From Candidatus Korobacter versatilis (lineage in GTDB: Bacteria > Acidobacteriota > Terriglobia > Terriglobales > Acidobacteriaceae), in the NCBI GenBank assembly GCA_016185395.1, contig JACPNR010000010.1:80242-144241 (forward strand): a stretch of DNA of 64,000 nt. The letters run 5' to 3'. The translations under genes were made by a program, and so were the position numbers. The notes under the pieces were generated by a model that searched no databases, had not been told where the DNA came from, and saw only the letters and a program-made list of their open reading frames with translations. How positions within the stretch are numbered: the first letter of the stretch is position 1; the number at the start of each line of letters is the position of its first letter. Of the stretch, positions 51,200 through 59,324 are shown one piece after another.

Positions 51200-52219
51200 A
51201 TGAAGGCCTTCGTCACCGGCGCCACCGGCTTCGTCGGAAGCCACGTCGCGCGGCTGCTCGCCGCGCAGGGCGCGGAGCTGCGCCTGCTGCTTCGCAAGAC
51301 GAGCCCCACCGATCTCATCGAGGGCATCAAGGCCGACCGCGTCTTTGGCGATCTCACCGACCCCGGATCTCTGAAGCAAGGCATGGCCGGATGCGACGCC
51401 GTATTCCACGTCGCTGCCGACTACCGCCTGTGGATCCCGAACCCCGATTCCATGTACCGCGTGAACGTGGAAGGGACACGCGCGATCATCCGCGCCGCGC
51501 AGGAGACCGGCGTCCGCCGCGTGGTCTATACCTCGAGCGTGGCGACCATGGGCTTCACCGATGACGGCACGCCCTGCGATGAGGCGTCCCCGGTGGACGA
51601 AGCCGCGATGATCGGCCACTACAAGCGCTCCAAGTTCTTCGCCGAGCAGGTCGCGCTCGAAGCAGGGAAGGCGGGAGCGCCGGTCGTGGTCGTGAATCCG
51701 ACCGCTCCCATCGGGGAGCAGGACATCAAGCCCACACCCACTGGCCGCATCATTCTTGATTTCCTCAAACGCAAGTTCCCCGCGTACGTGGACACCGGAC
51801 TCAACGTTGTGGACGTCCGCGAGGTCGCCCGCGGGCACCTCCTCGCCTTCGAGCGTGCCATCCCCGGCGAGCGCTACATCCTCGGCGGCGAGGACCTCAC
51901 GCTGAAGCAACTGCTCGACAAGCTCGCGGCCATCTCCGGCGTGCCCGCGCCAACGAAGAAAGTCCCCCACGGCGTGGCGCTAGGATTTGCCTACCTCGAC
52001 GAATTCTTCACCGGCCGCGTGATGAAGCGCGCGCCGCGCGCCACGGTGGACGCCGTCCGCATGGGCAAGAAGAAGATGTTCGCCTCGTCCGCCAAGGCCG
52101 AGCGCGATTTGGGATGGCGCGTCGTCCCCATCGACGCCGCCCTGCGCCGCGCCTGCGATTGGTTCATCAGCCACGGCTACGTGAAAGGCGTTAAGGAACT
52201 TGCGGCGGTGTCTTCATGA
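51200..52219 (+). CDS. hpnA: Hopanoid-associated sugar epimerase/dehydratase HpnA (extended SDR)
   Basis: 339 residues from the ATG at 51200. An NAD-binding GxxGxxG (FVTGATGFVGSHVARLL) starts the protein. The catalytic YxxxK is HYKRSKFFAEQ, and VYTSSVATMGF supplies the Ser. HpnA is a regular member of hopanoid clusters, though its exact reaction is not established. Its stop overlaps the hpnG start by 4 bases. The long open frame upstream to 51002 is repeat sequence, not protein. Confidence 0.9.
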   Translation: MKAFVTGATGFVGSHVARLLAAQGAELRLLLRKTSPTDLIEGIKADRVFGDLTDPGSLKQGMAGCDAVFHVAADYRLWIPNPDSMYRVNVEGTRAIIRAAQETGVRRVVYTSSVATMGFTDDGTPCDEASPVDEAAMIGHYKRSKFFAEQVALEAGKAGAPVVVVNPTAPIGEQDIKPTPTGRIILDFLKRKFPAYVDTGLNVVDVREVARGHLLAFERAIPGERYILGGEDLTLKQLLDKLAAISGVPAPTKKVPHGVALGFAYLDEFFTGRVMKRAPRATVDAVRMGKKKMFASSAKAERDLGWRVVPIDAALRRACDWFISHGYVKGVKELAAVSS

Positions 52220-52956
52220 GCGTGAAGAAACTCGCCATTGTCGCCGCGCTCGAGCGCGAGGTCGCCCCGCTCTTCCGCGATGATGACTGGGACACCTCTG
52301 TGTTCCGCCTCGGCGAGCGCGAGCTCCGCATCCGCGAGCGCAACGGCGTCCTTGTGACTTGCGCCGGCATTGGCGCCGCGGCCGCGCGCACCGCCGCCGA
52401 GGCCCTGCACAAACACGCCAAGGGAGAGCTTGCCGGCTATATCTCGGCCGGCTATGCGGGCGCGCTCACGGCTGAGCTCAAGGTCGGGGACGTCCTCCAG
52501 CCTGGACACGTCGTCGCTCCCGACGCTCCGCAGCACGCCGCGCACGGCGTCAACGCGACCGACGGCATCCTGGTCAGCTCCGCCAACGTGGCGGGCGCAG
52601 AGGCCAAGCGTGAGCTCGCCATCCGCCACTCGGCCAAAGCAGTGGACATGGAGGCGCACGCGGTCGCCGATTTTGCCATGACGCATCACATTCCCTGCGT
52701 AGTCATCAAAGTGATCTCCGACGAGCACGATTCCGACCTGCCGCCGGTCGAGCAGTTCATCGACGGCGCCGGACGCTTCAAGTCGTCGAGCTTCGCCATG
52801 CACATGGTCGTGCGCCCGTGGCATTGGCGGAAGGTCATCCGCCTTGGCCGCGATACCTCCGTCGCCAGCCGTGCCCTCTGTGATGCCCTCCGCGAGGCCA
52901 TTGCCGCGCACGCTCGCGGCGAGCTTTACAATAAGAACGCGGGCCCGCCCCGCTGA
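52216..52956 (+). CDS. hpnG: Adenosylhopane phosphorylase HpnG (nucleoside phosphorylase family)
   Basis: 246 residues. Nucleoside-phosphorylase features: LAIVAALEREVAPLF, CAGIGAAAARTAAEAL, ISAGYAGAL, VDMEAHAVADFA (substrate Glu) and KVISDEHDSDLPP. HpnG removes adenine from adenosylhopane to give phosphoribohopane/ribosylhopane. It is translationally coupled to hpnA (4-base overlap), and an MDR dehydrogenase starts 1 base after its stop. Confidence 0.88.
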   Translation: MSVKKLAIVAALEREVAPLFRDDDWDTSVFRLGERELRIRERNGVLVTCAGIGAAAARTAAEALHKHAKGELAGYISAGYAGALTAELKVGDVLQPGHVVAPDAPQHAAHGVNATDGILVSSANVAGAEAKRELAIRHSAKAVDMEAHAVADFAMTHHIPCVVIKVISDEHDSDLPPVEQFIDGAGRFKSSSFAMHMVVRPWHWRKVIRLGRDTSVASRALCDALREAIAAHARGELYNKNAGPPR

Positions 52957-52957
52957 A

Positions 52958-54088
52958 ATGGCCATTTCGACCGATACAACACGCACTCCCGCGCCTGCCG
53001 CTCGCCCCCTTCCCGAGAAGATGACGGCCGCCGTCTATCGCGGCCAGGGCGACGTTCGCGTCGAAACCGTTCCCCTCCCCAAGATCGGTCCGGGCGAACT
53101 CCTCATCCGCGTTCACACCTGCGGCATCTGCGGCACGGACTTGAAAAAGATCGCCACGGGCTCACACTCCGCACCGCGCATCTTCGGGCACGAGACCGCG
53201 GGCGTCGTGGCGGCCATCGGCACGGGCGTGACCAATTTCAAGGCCGGCGACCGTGTGATGGCCTTCCATCACATCCCCTGCGGACGTTGCTACTACTGCG
53301 AGCGCAAGGTGTTCGCGCAGTGTTCTGTCTATAAACAGGTCGGTTCGACGGCGGGCTTCGAGCCGAGCGGCGGCGGCTTCGCCGAGTACGTCCGCGTCCT
53401 CGATTGGATCGTGGAGAAGGGTGTCGTCCGCATCCCCGACAGCGTCAGCTTCGAGCAGGCCGCTTGGATCGAGCCGGTGAACACCTGCATGAAGGGCATC
53501 GAGACCCTGCGGCTCGTCCCGGGCGAGACGGTGCACGTCATCGGACAGGGCCCTATCGGCATCATTCTGGGGGTGTTAGCCAGGCGGGCGGGCGCCCGGG
53601 TCATTACTTCCGATTTGCACCCAACGCGGCTTACAATGAGTAGAGCATTCGGTCTGGAAGAGAGCATCGAGGCGGACCGTACCGACGCCGTGGCTGCGGT
53701 TCGCGCCCTGACTGAGGGACGCGGAGCGGATGCCACCATCGTCGCAGTGGCGGCGAACTCGCTGATCCAGCCGGCGTTGGACGTAACGCGTCCAGGCGGG
53801 CGGGTCTTGCTGTTCGCGCAAACGGTCCACAGCGAGGCGAAGTTCGACGCGGCTTCGGTCTGTGTGGACGAGAAGGCGCTGCTGGGTTCTTACAGCGCGT
53901 CCGTCGACCTGCAGGGGGAGTCAGTGCGCTTCGTGTTTTCCGGCGAGATGGACCTGACGAAGCTGATCAGTCATCGCTTTCCGCTGGAGCAGTCAGTGGA
54001 AGCGCTCGAGCTGGCCGCGCATCCGCAGCCGGACTCGATGAAGGTGATCATTCAGCCGGGCATGGGTTGGGATAAAAAGGGATCATGA
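52958..54088 (+). CDS. Zinc-dependent MDR (alcohol dehydrogenase-type) oxidoreductase 1 of the hopanoid operon
   Basis: 376 residues from the ATG at 52958. The GroES-like half has CGICGTDLK (catalytic Zn Cys) and GHETAGVV. The structural Zn loop cysteines are in HHIPCGRCYYCERKVFAQC. The Rossmann half has VIGQGPIGIILGVLARRAGARVI. It lies between hpnG and a second MDR gene with a 4-base overlap. Family and cofactor are clear. The substrate is not; the placement suggests reduction of the ribose-derived aldehyde of ribosylhopane or a related C35 hopanoid (inference). Confidence 0.85.
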   Translation: MAISTDTTRTPAPAARPLPEKMTAAVYRGQGDVRVETVPLPKIGPGELLIRVHTCGICGTDLKKIATGSHSAPRIFGHETAGVVAAIGTGVTNFKAGDRVMAFHHIPCGRCYYCERKVFAQCSVYKQVGSTAGFEPSGGGFAEYVRVLDWIVEKGVVRIPDSVSFEQAAWIEPVNTCMKGIETLRLVPGETVHVIGQGPIGIILGVLARRAGARVITSDLHPTRLTMSRAFGLEESIEADRTDAVAAVRALTEGRGADATIVAVAANSLIQPALDVTRPGGRVLLFAQTVHSEAKFDAASVCVDEKALLGSYSASVDLQGESVRFVFSGEMDLTKLISHRFPLEQSVEALELAAHPQPDSMKVIIQPGMGWDKKGS

Positions 54089-55137
54089 GCAGCCGCACCA
54101 TGACAGCCGCCGTCCTCTACGGCAAAGAGGACGTGAAGATCGAGAGAGTGCCGATCCCCCGCGTGGAGGAGGGCGAGGTCCTGATCAAGGTCCAAGTCGC
54201 CCTCACTTGCGGCACGGACCTCAAGGTCTATCAGCGTGGGTACCACGCGCGGATGATCGTGCCTCCGGCGCTCTTCGGACACGAGCTCGCCGGCACGATC
54301 GAAGAAGTCGGCGCGGGCGTGCGCGGATTCCGCAAAGGACAGCGCGTCGTCGCGCTGAACTCCGCTCCCTGCGGGCTTTGCTTCTACTGCTCCAAGCACC
54401 AGGAGAACCTTTGCGAAGACCTCATGTTCATCAACGGCGCGTACGCCGAGTACATCAAGATCCCGGCGCGCATCGTTGCCAAGAACATGATCGAGATCCC
54501 GGAAGGCGTGAGCTACGAAGCCGCCGCCATGACCGAGCCGCTCGCGTGCGTCATCCGCGGGCTGCACCAGACCAACGTGCAGATCGGCGACACCGTCGTT
54601 GTCATCGGCGCCGGGCCTATCGGGCTGATGATGCTCCAGGCCGCGAAGCTCGCCGGCACCAACGTGATCGCCGTCGTGAAACGCGATGGCCAGGTCACCG
54701 CAGCGAAGAAGTTTGGCGCGGATGAAGTCGTGCAGATCACCAAGGTCCAGGACCCCATCGCCGCCGTCCGTGCACTCACTTCGCTCGGCCGCGGTGCGGA
54801 CATCGTCATTGAAGCGGTCGGGCGTCCCCAGGCGTGGGAGTGGGCGGTCGAGATGGTCCGCAAGGGCGGCACCGTGAACTTCTTCGGTGGCTGCGCTTCC
54901 GGCACCAAAGTCCCGCTCGACACCAACCGGCTGCACTACTCCGAGATCACGCTCAAGGCGAGCTTCCATCACACGCCGGAGAACGTGCGCAAGGCCTTCA
55001 CCCTGATCGCGGAAAAGAAGATCAAGTCCACGGACTACATCACCGGCGAGGCGCCGCTCTCGCGCCTGCAACAGGTGCTGCGGCACATGCTCGACCGCGG
55101 CTCCGAGATCAAGACCGCCATCATCCCGGGACACTAG
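54085..55137 (+). CDS. Zinc-dependent MDR oxidoreductase 2 of the hopanoid operon
   Basis: 350 residues. Zn and fold motifs are ALTCGTDLKVYQRGYH, GHELAGTIEEVGAGV, NSAPCGLCFYCSKHQENLC, and the Rossmann VVVIGAGPIGLMMLQAAKLAG. It is clearly a paralogue of the preceding gene but differs in substrate-pocket regions (FFGGCASGTKVPLDTNRLHY). The overlapping start (ATGA) indicates tight coupling to MDR 1. The two could form a hetero-oligomer or catalyse successive redox steps. hpnC follows after 40 bases. Confidence 0.85.
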   Translation: MSSRTMTAAVLYGKEDVKIERVPIPRVEEGEVLIKVQVALTCGTDLKVYQRGYHARMIVPPALFGHELAGTIEEVGAGVRGFRKGQRVVALNSAPCGLCFYCSKHQENLCEDLMFINGAYAEYIKIPARIVAKNMIEIPEGVSYEAAAMTEPLACVIRGLHQTNVQIGDTVVVIGAGPIGLMMLQAAKLAGTNVIAVVKRDGQVTAAKKFGADEVVQITKVQDPIAAVRALTSLGRGADIVIEAVGRPQAWEWAVEMVRKGGTVNFFGGCASGTKVPLDTNRLHYSEITLKASFHHTPENVRKAFTLIAEKKIKSTDYITGEAPLSRLQQVLRHMLDRGSEIKTAIIPGH

Positions 55138-55177
55138 CCTTCTGGCGTTCCGCTTATCGGTTCTGCAGACAGCACAC

Positions 55178-56107
55178 ATGAGCGCGAATCCCACCTCCGT
55201 CGCCGCATCCGGTTTTGCCGGACTTCCCGCCGACTACGCCATCCCCGAGCGCGCGCCCTCGCTCGAAGAAGCGCGGCGCTACTGCGAACGCCTGGCGCGC
55301 AGCCACTACGAGAATTTCTCCGTCGCCACCTGGTTCCTGCCCGAGCGGCTGAAGCAGCACTTCTTCAACCTCTACGCGTATTGCCGCATCTCCGATGACC
55401 TCGCCGACGAAGTCCCGGACAAGCGCGACGCGCTTCGTCTGCTCGACGAATGGGAGAAGGAACTGAACGCCTGTTACGAGGCGTCGCCGCGGCATCCCGT
55501 GTTCGTCGCGCTGTGCGAGACCGTGCGCGCGTTGGATATCCCGAAGCAGCCCTTCGCCGACCTGCTGGTCGCGTTCCGCCGCGACCAGTCCACTTCGCGC
55601 TACGAGACCTTCGACGACGTTCTCGGCTACTGCAAGTACTCGGCGAACCCCGTCGGGCGGCTCGTGCTCTACCTCTGCGGCTACCGCGACGCCGAGCGCC
55701 AGCAGCTCTCCGACTACACCTGCACCGCGCTCCAACTCGCCAACTTCTGGCAGGACGTGGTCCGCGACTGGGACAAGGGGCGCGTCTACATCCCCCTCGC
55801 CGACCTGCGCCGCTTCCAGGTCTCCGAAGATGACATCGCGCAGCGCCGCGCCACGCCGTGGTTCCTTGAGATGATGAAGTTCGAAGTCCTCCGCGCCCGC
55901 GAGTGGTTCGCTCTCGGTTTGCCGCTCGCCGGCAAAGTCTCGAAGGAACTGGCTACGGATATCGAGCTGTTCACGCGTGGCGGCCAGGCCATCCTTGACG
56001 CCATCGAGCGCCAGGGATACAACGTGTTGGAGCATCGGCCCGTCATCTCGAAGCCGCGCAAGCTCGCGCTCGTGCTCCGCGCCGGCGCAAGGAAGTTGCT
56101 CGCGTGA
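55178..56107 (+). CDS. hpnC: Hydroxysqualene synthase HpnC
   Basis: 309 residues, trans-isoprenyl synthase fold. The two Asp-rich motifs are YAYCRISDDLADE and FWQDVVRDWDKGRVYIP. HYENFSVATWFLPERLKQHF near the N-terminus is HpnC-like. It converts presqualene diphosphate to hydroxysqualene. Its end overlaps hpnD by 4 bases. Confidence 0.92.
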   Translation: MSANPTSVAASGFAGLPADYAIPERAPSLEEARRYCERLARSHYENFSVATWFLPERLKQHFFNLYAYCRISDDLADEVPDKRDALRLLDEWEKELNACYEASPRHPVFVALCETVRALDIPKQPFADLLVAFRRDQSTSRYETFDDVLGYCKYSANPVGRLVLYLCGYRDAERQQLSDYTCTALQLANFWQDVVRDWDKGRVYIPLADLRRFQVSEDDIAQRRATPWFLEMMKFEVLRAREWFALGLPLAGKVSKELATDIELFTRGGQAILDAIERQGYNVLEHRPVISKPRKLALVLRAGARKLLA

Positions 56108-57003
56108 GCGTGCAGTCACAGCTCGACCACGCCTACGCCATCTGCCGCGGCGTCACGCGCTCCTCCGCCAAGAACTTCTTCTACGCTTTCCTCGTGATGC
56201 CGAAGGAGAAGCGCAACGCGCTCTGCGCCGTCTACGCCTTCATGCGCCACGCCGACGATCTTTCCGACGATGCGACCATGCCGATCGAGCAACGTTGGCA
56301 GAAGCTCGAGGCCTGGAGCCAGCAGTTCCACCACGCGATGCAGGGACACCCGACCGACGATCCCGTGCTCTTCGCCCTCGCCGACGCGCAGCAGCGTTTC
56401 CATATCCCCGGCGAACGCTTCGACCAGCTGGTGCAGGGGACGATGATGGACCTGCAACAGTCCGTCGCCGGCGCGCCACTCACCTTCGCCACCTTCGACG
56501 ATCTAGCGCGCTACTGCTACCACGTGGCTTCGGTCGTCGGACTCATCAGCATTCGCATCTTCGGCTATCGCGATCCCGCCGCCGAGCCGCTGGCCGAACG
56601 CACCGGAATAGCCTTTCAGCTGACCAACATCATTCGCGACGTCCGCGAAGACGCCCTGCTGGGCCGCGTCTACCTGCCGGAAGAAGACCTCGCGCGCTTC
56701 GGACGCAGCGCCGCCGAGCTGGACCCGGCCTTGCTGGGCAATGGCTTCCAGGCCGTGGCCTGGGCGGATATCCTGCGCTTCGAGGCCGACCGCGCCCGTG
56801 AGTTCTACCGCGCCGCCGACGAACTTATCCCGCTCATCGACGAAGATTGCCAGCCCGCGCTCTGGACGCTGGTCACCATCTACCGCCGCCTGCTCGACAA
56901 GATCGCGCTCAAGCAATACGACGTCTTCCGCGAGCGTGTCCGGCTGACCGTCCCGGAGAAACTGAAGGTCCTCGGCAAGGGATTTGCGCGCCGCCTCGCA
57001 TGA
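56104..57003 (+). CDS. hpnD: Presqualene diphosphate synthase HpnD
   Basis: 299 residues, GTG start overlapping the hpnC stop. Motifs are SSAKNFFYAFLVMPKEKRNAL, YAFMRHADDLSDD and TNIIRDVREDALLGRVYLP. It condenses two farnesyl diphosphates into presqualene diphosphate. The stop overlaps the hpnE start (ATGA). Confidence 0.93.
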   Translation: MSVQSQLDHAYAICRGVTRSSAKNFFYAFLVMPKEKRNALCAVYAFMRHADDLSDDATMPIEQRWQKLEAWSQQFHHAMQGHPTDDPVLFALADAQQRFHIPGERFDQLVQGTMMDLQQSVAGAPLTFATFDDLARYCYHVASVVGLISIRIFGYRDPAAEPLAERTGIAFQLTNIIRDVREDALLGRVYLPEEDLARFGRSAAELDPALLGNGFQAVAWADILRFEADRAREFYRAADELIPLIDEDCQPALWTLVTIYRRLLDKIALKQYDVFRERVRLTVPEKLKVLGKGFARRLA

Positions 57004-58412
57004 GCACTCCGGCTAAGCCGACCGCGACTGTCGTCGGAGGCGGTCTCGCCGGGCTCTCCGCTGCCTGCGCGCTCGCCGACTCCGGCTTCCGCGTCACGCT
57101 GCTCGAGCGCCGGCCGTATCTCGGCGGTAGGGCGTCGTCCTACGAACATCCCGGCACCAATGAGACGGTGGACAACTGCCAGCACGTACTGCTCGGTTGT
57201 TGCACCAACCTTATCGACTTCTACCGGCGCTCGAAAGTCGAGGACCAGATCCGCTGGTACGACGAGCTCACCTTCATCGAGCCCGGCGGACGGCAGTCGA
57301 AGATCTGGGGTTCGGGATGGCCCGAACCATTCCACAACGCGCCCTCGTTCCTCATGGCGCACTCGCTGTCACTAAGAGACAAGCTCGGCATCGCGCGCGT
57401 GATGGCACGCCTCATGCCCGGTCTGCCGGATGAGACCAACGAGAGTTTCCTCGCGTGGCTTCGCCGTCACGGCCAGACGGAGCGCGCCATCGAGCGCTTC
57501 TGGAAGGTCGTGCTCGTCAGCGCGCTCAACGAAGACCTCGACCGCATGAGCATCCACTACGCCGCGCAGGTCTTCCGCGAGTCGTTCCTGAAATCGTGGG
57601 AGGCGGGACGCATGGGCGTTCCCTCCGTCCCGCTCAGTGAACTTTACGGCGTGGCCGCGGATTACATCCGTGAGCGCGGCGGGGAAGTGAAGCTGCGCGC
57701 AGCTGTAGAGACCTTCCGTACCGCAGGTGACCGCGTCTGCGTTCGCTCCGGCGGGGAAGAGATCATTTCGGACTATGCCATCCTCGCCGTCCCGTTCGAT
57801 GTGTTGGCGAAGATGCTGCCGCCCGAACCGCCCTCCGAGATACTGCTCGGCGCGCTCAGCAAGTTCGAGCATTCGCCCATCACCGGCATCCACTTCTGGT
57901 TCGACCGCCAGGTCACCGACCTCGAACACGCCGTCCTGCTCGATCGCACCATCCAGTGGATGTTCCACAAGTCGAGACTGCTGGCCCCTCGGGAGACCGG
58001 AAACAGGAAACCGGAAACGGGTTCCTATCTCGAACTCGTCGTCAGCTCTTCCAAGGAGCTGGTCGAAAAGTCCAAGCAGGAGATCCTCGACCTCGCGCTG
58101 CGCGAGTTGGCCGAATTCTTTCCTGCCGTGAAAGACGCCAAGGTCCTGAAGCAGACCGTCATCAAGGAAGTCCACGCCACGTACTCCGCCAAGCCGCGCT
58201 CGGACGATTACCGCCCGCCGCAGCGTACGGAATGGCGGCGCGTCTTCCTGGCCGGCGACTGGACCGCCACCGGATGGCCGGCAACGATGGAAGGGGCGGT
58301 CCGCTCCGGCTATCGCGCCGCGGAAGAACTCGCCCGCGCTGCCGGCGCGCCGGAGAAATACCTCGTTCCCGACTTGCCCGCGCACGGGTTCATGCGTTGG
58401 TTTAAGGATTAG
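57000..58412 (+). CDS. hpnE: Hydroxysqualene dehydroxylase HpnE (FAD amine-oxidase family)
   Basis: 470 residues from the ATG at 57000, which overlaps the hpnD stop. The FAD-binding VVGGGLAGLSAACALADSG lies near 10-28, with LLERRPYLGGRASS after it and the C-terminal FLAGDWTATGWPATMEGAVRSG. It reduces hydroxysqualene to squalene, completing the HpnCDE route. A short insert (PRETGNRKPETGS, about residues 328-340) is encoded by a GGAAAC-rich repeat and lies where relatives have a shorter loop. Confidence 0.92.
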   Translation: MSTPAKPTATVVGGGLAGLSAACALADSGFRVTLLERRPYLGGRASSYEHPGTNETVDNCQHVLLGCCTNLIDFYRRSKVEDQIRWYDELTFIEPGGRQSKIWGSGWPEPFHNAPSFLMAHSLSLRDKLGIARVMARLMPGLPDETNESFLAWLRRHGQTERAIERFWKVVLVSALNEDLDRMSIHYAAQVFRESFLKSWEAGRMGVPSVPLSELYGVAADYIRERGGEVKLRAAVETFRTAGDRVCVRSGGEEIISDYAILAVPFDVLAKMLPPEPPSEILLGALSKFEHSPITGIHFWFDRQVTDLEHAVLLDRTIQWMFHKSRLLAPRETGNRKPETGSYLELVVSSSKELVEKSKQEILDLALRELAEFFPAVKDAKVLKQTVIKEVHATYSAKPRSDDYRPPQRTEWRRVFLAGDWTATGWPATMEGAVRSGYRAAEELARAAGAPEKYLVPDLPAHGFMRWFKD

Positions 58413-58443
58413 CTGGAAAAGGCTGGGAGCGCGGGCGCAGCTG

Positions 58444-58845
58444 CTACGCGGCCAGCAAGGCCACGCCACCACACACGCACACGGCCGCCGCCCAACGGCG
58501 CGCATCCACCGCTTCGTGCAGGTAGAACTTCGCTGCGATCGCATTCGTCACGAAACTGAGAGACGCTGCCGCCGGGGCCACCAAGCTCACGTCCGCGAGC
58601 GAGAGGGCGAAGAGCAGGGAGAAGAACGCCAACGCCATCGCGGACACGCCCAGCAGGAACCACTTGTTCGTCGTCACCCTCTTCACACAGGCGAGGAACC
58701 CTTCTTTGTCCCAAACGTCTCCCAGGTCGCCGACATCCTTCATTGCTTTTGCCGTGAGCACGTCGCCCACGGTCGAGGTGACCACGACCACGCCGATGGC
58801 CGACCACGTTGTGGTGAGGGAGGCAGTCGCTTGCGGCAGGCTCAC
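58444..58845 (-). CDS. Small 4-TM DMT/EamA-half transporter subunit B
   Basis: 133 residues, four hydrophobic helices (TTTWSAIGVVVVTSTVGDVL, WFLLGVSAMALAFFSLLFAL, LVAPAAASLSFVTNAIAA, WAAAVCVCGGVALLAA). Single-EamA-domain proteins of this size resemble ArnE/ArnF and SMR proteins, which work as dimers. Its start overlaps the end of the sister gene by 4 bases, so the two are made together, probably as a heterodimer. It is convergent with hpnE and downstream of hpnJ. Confidence 0.8.
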   Translation of the reverse strand: MSLPQATASLTTTWSAIGVVVVTSTVGDVLTAKAMKDVGDLGDVWDKEGFLACVKRVTTNKWFLLGVSAMALAFFSLLFALSLADVSLVAPAAASLSFVTNAIAAKFYLHEAVDARRWAAAVCVCGGVALLAA

Positions 58846-59303
58846 GGCCGCACCGCCGAGCTGGGGTCCGAGGCCGAACGATGATGGTGCGCCGCCTCTT
58901 CATGCACCGCCTCGGCGGTCTCCGGCAGAGGGGTGAGCGCGGGACCGCGCGTCACGAATCCCACCCCCGCCGTGATCAGCAGGATGCCCAGCCAGCGCGT
59001 GACGGTCACGTGCTCATGCAGGAACCATTGCGAGAGGAACGCGAGCAAAACGTAATCGAGCGCCGCCGCCGGCAGCACGAACGTGAGGTCCGCCCAAGTC
59101 AGCGCGGTGAGGTAGCAGGCAAAGAAGATGAGCAGGAAGAAGGTGCCGCCGGCGATCCACGGGGTGAAGATGGCGTGCAGCAACTGCGGCAGGTGACCAA
59201 GGTCAGCAGGTGGCATGGCCCGCATCCCGCGCGAGAGCAACACATCGCCCACGGCGCCGGAGACGATGATGCCTGCCAGCACGAGATATTTCTTCAGGTC
59301 CAT
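58842..59303 (-). CDS. Small 4-TM DMT/EamA-half transporter subunit A
   Basis: 153 residues: four hydrophobic helices (KKYLVLAGIIVSGAVGDVLLSRGM, FTPWIAGGTFFLLIFFACYLTAL, FVLPAAALDYVLLAFLSQ, RWLGILLITAGVGFV), then a His/Glu-rich cytoplasmic tail with HEEAAHHHRSA. Shares the VGDVL...M motif with subunit B, so the pair is a duplication. It starts 21 bases after the hpnJ stop. By analogy with ArnEF, a lipid-linked substrate flippase is possible (inference). Confidence 0.8.
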   Translation of the reverse strand: MDLKKYLVLAGIIVSGAVGDVLLSRGMRAMPPADLGHLPQLLHAIFTPWIAGGTFFLLIFFACYLTALTWADLTFVLPAAALDYVLLAFLSQWFLHEHVTVTRWLGILLITAGVGFVTRGPALTPLPETAEAVHEEAAHHHRSASDPSSAVRP

Positions 59304-59324
59304 GGAGAAAACGCGCGAAGCGGT

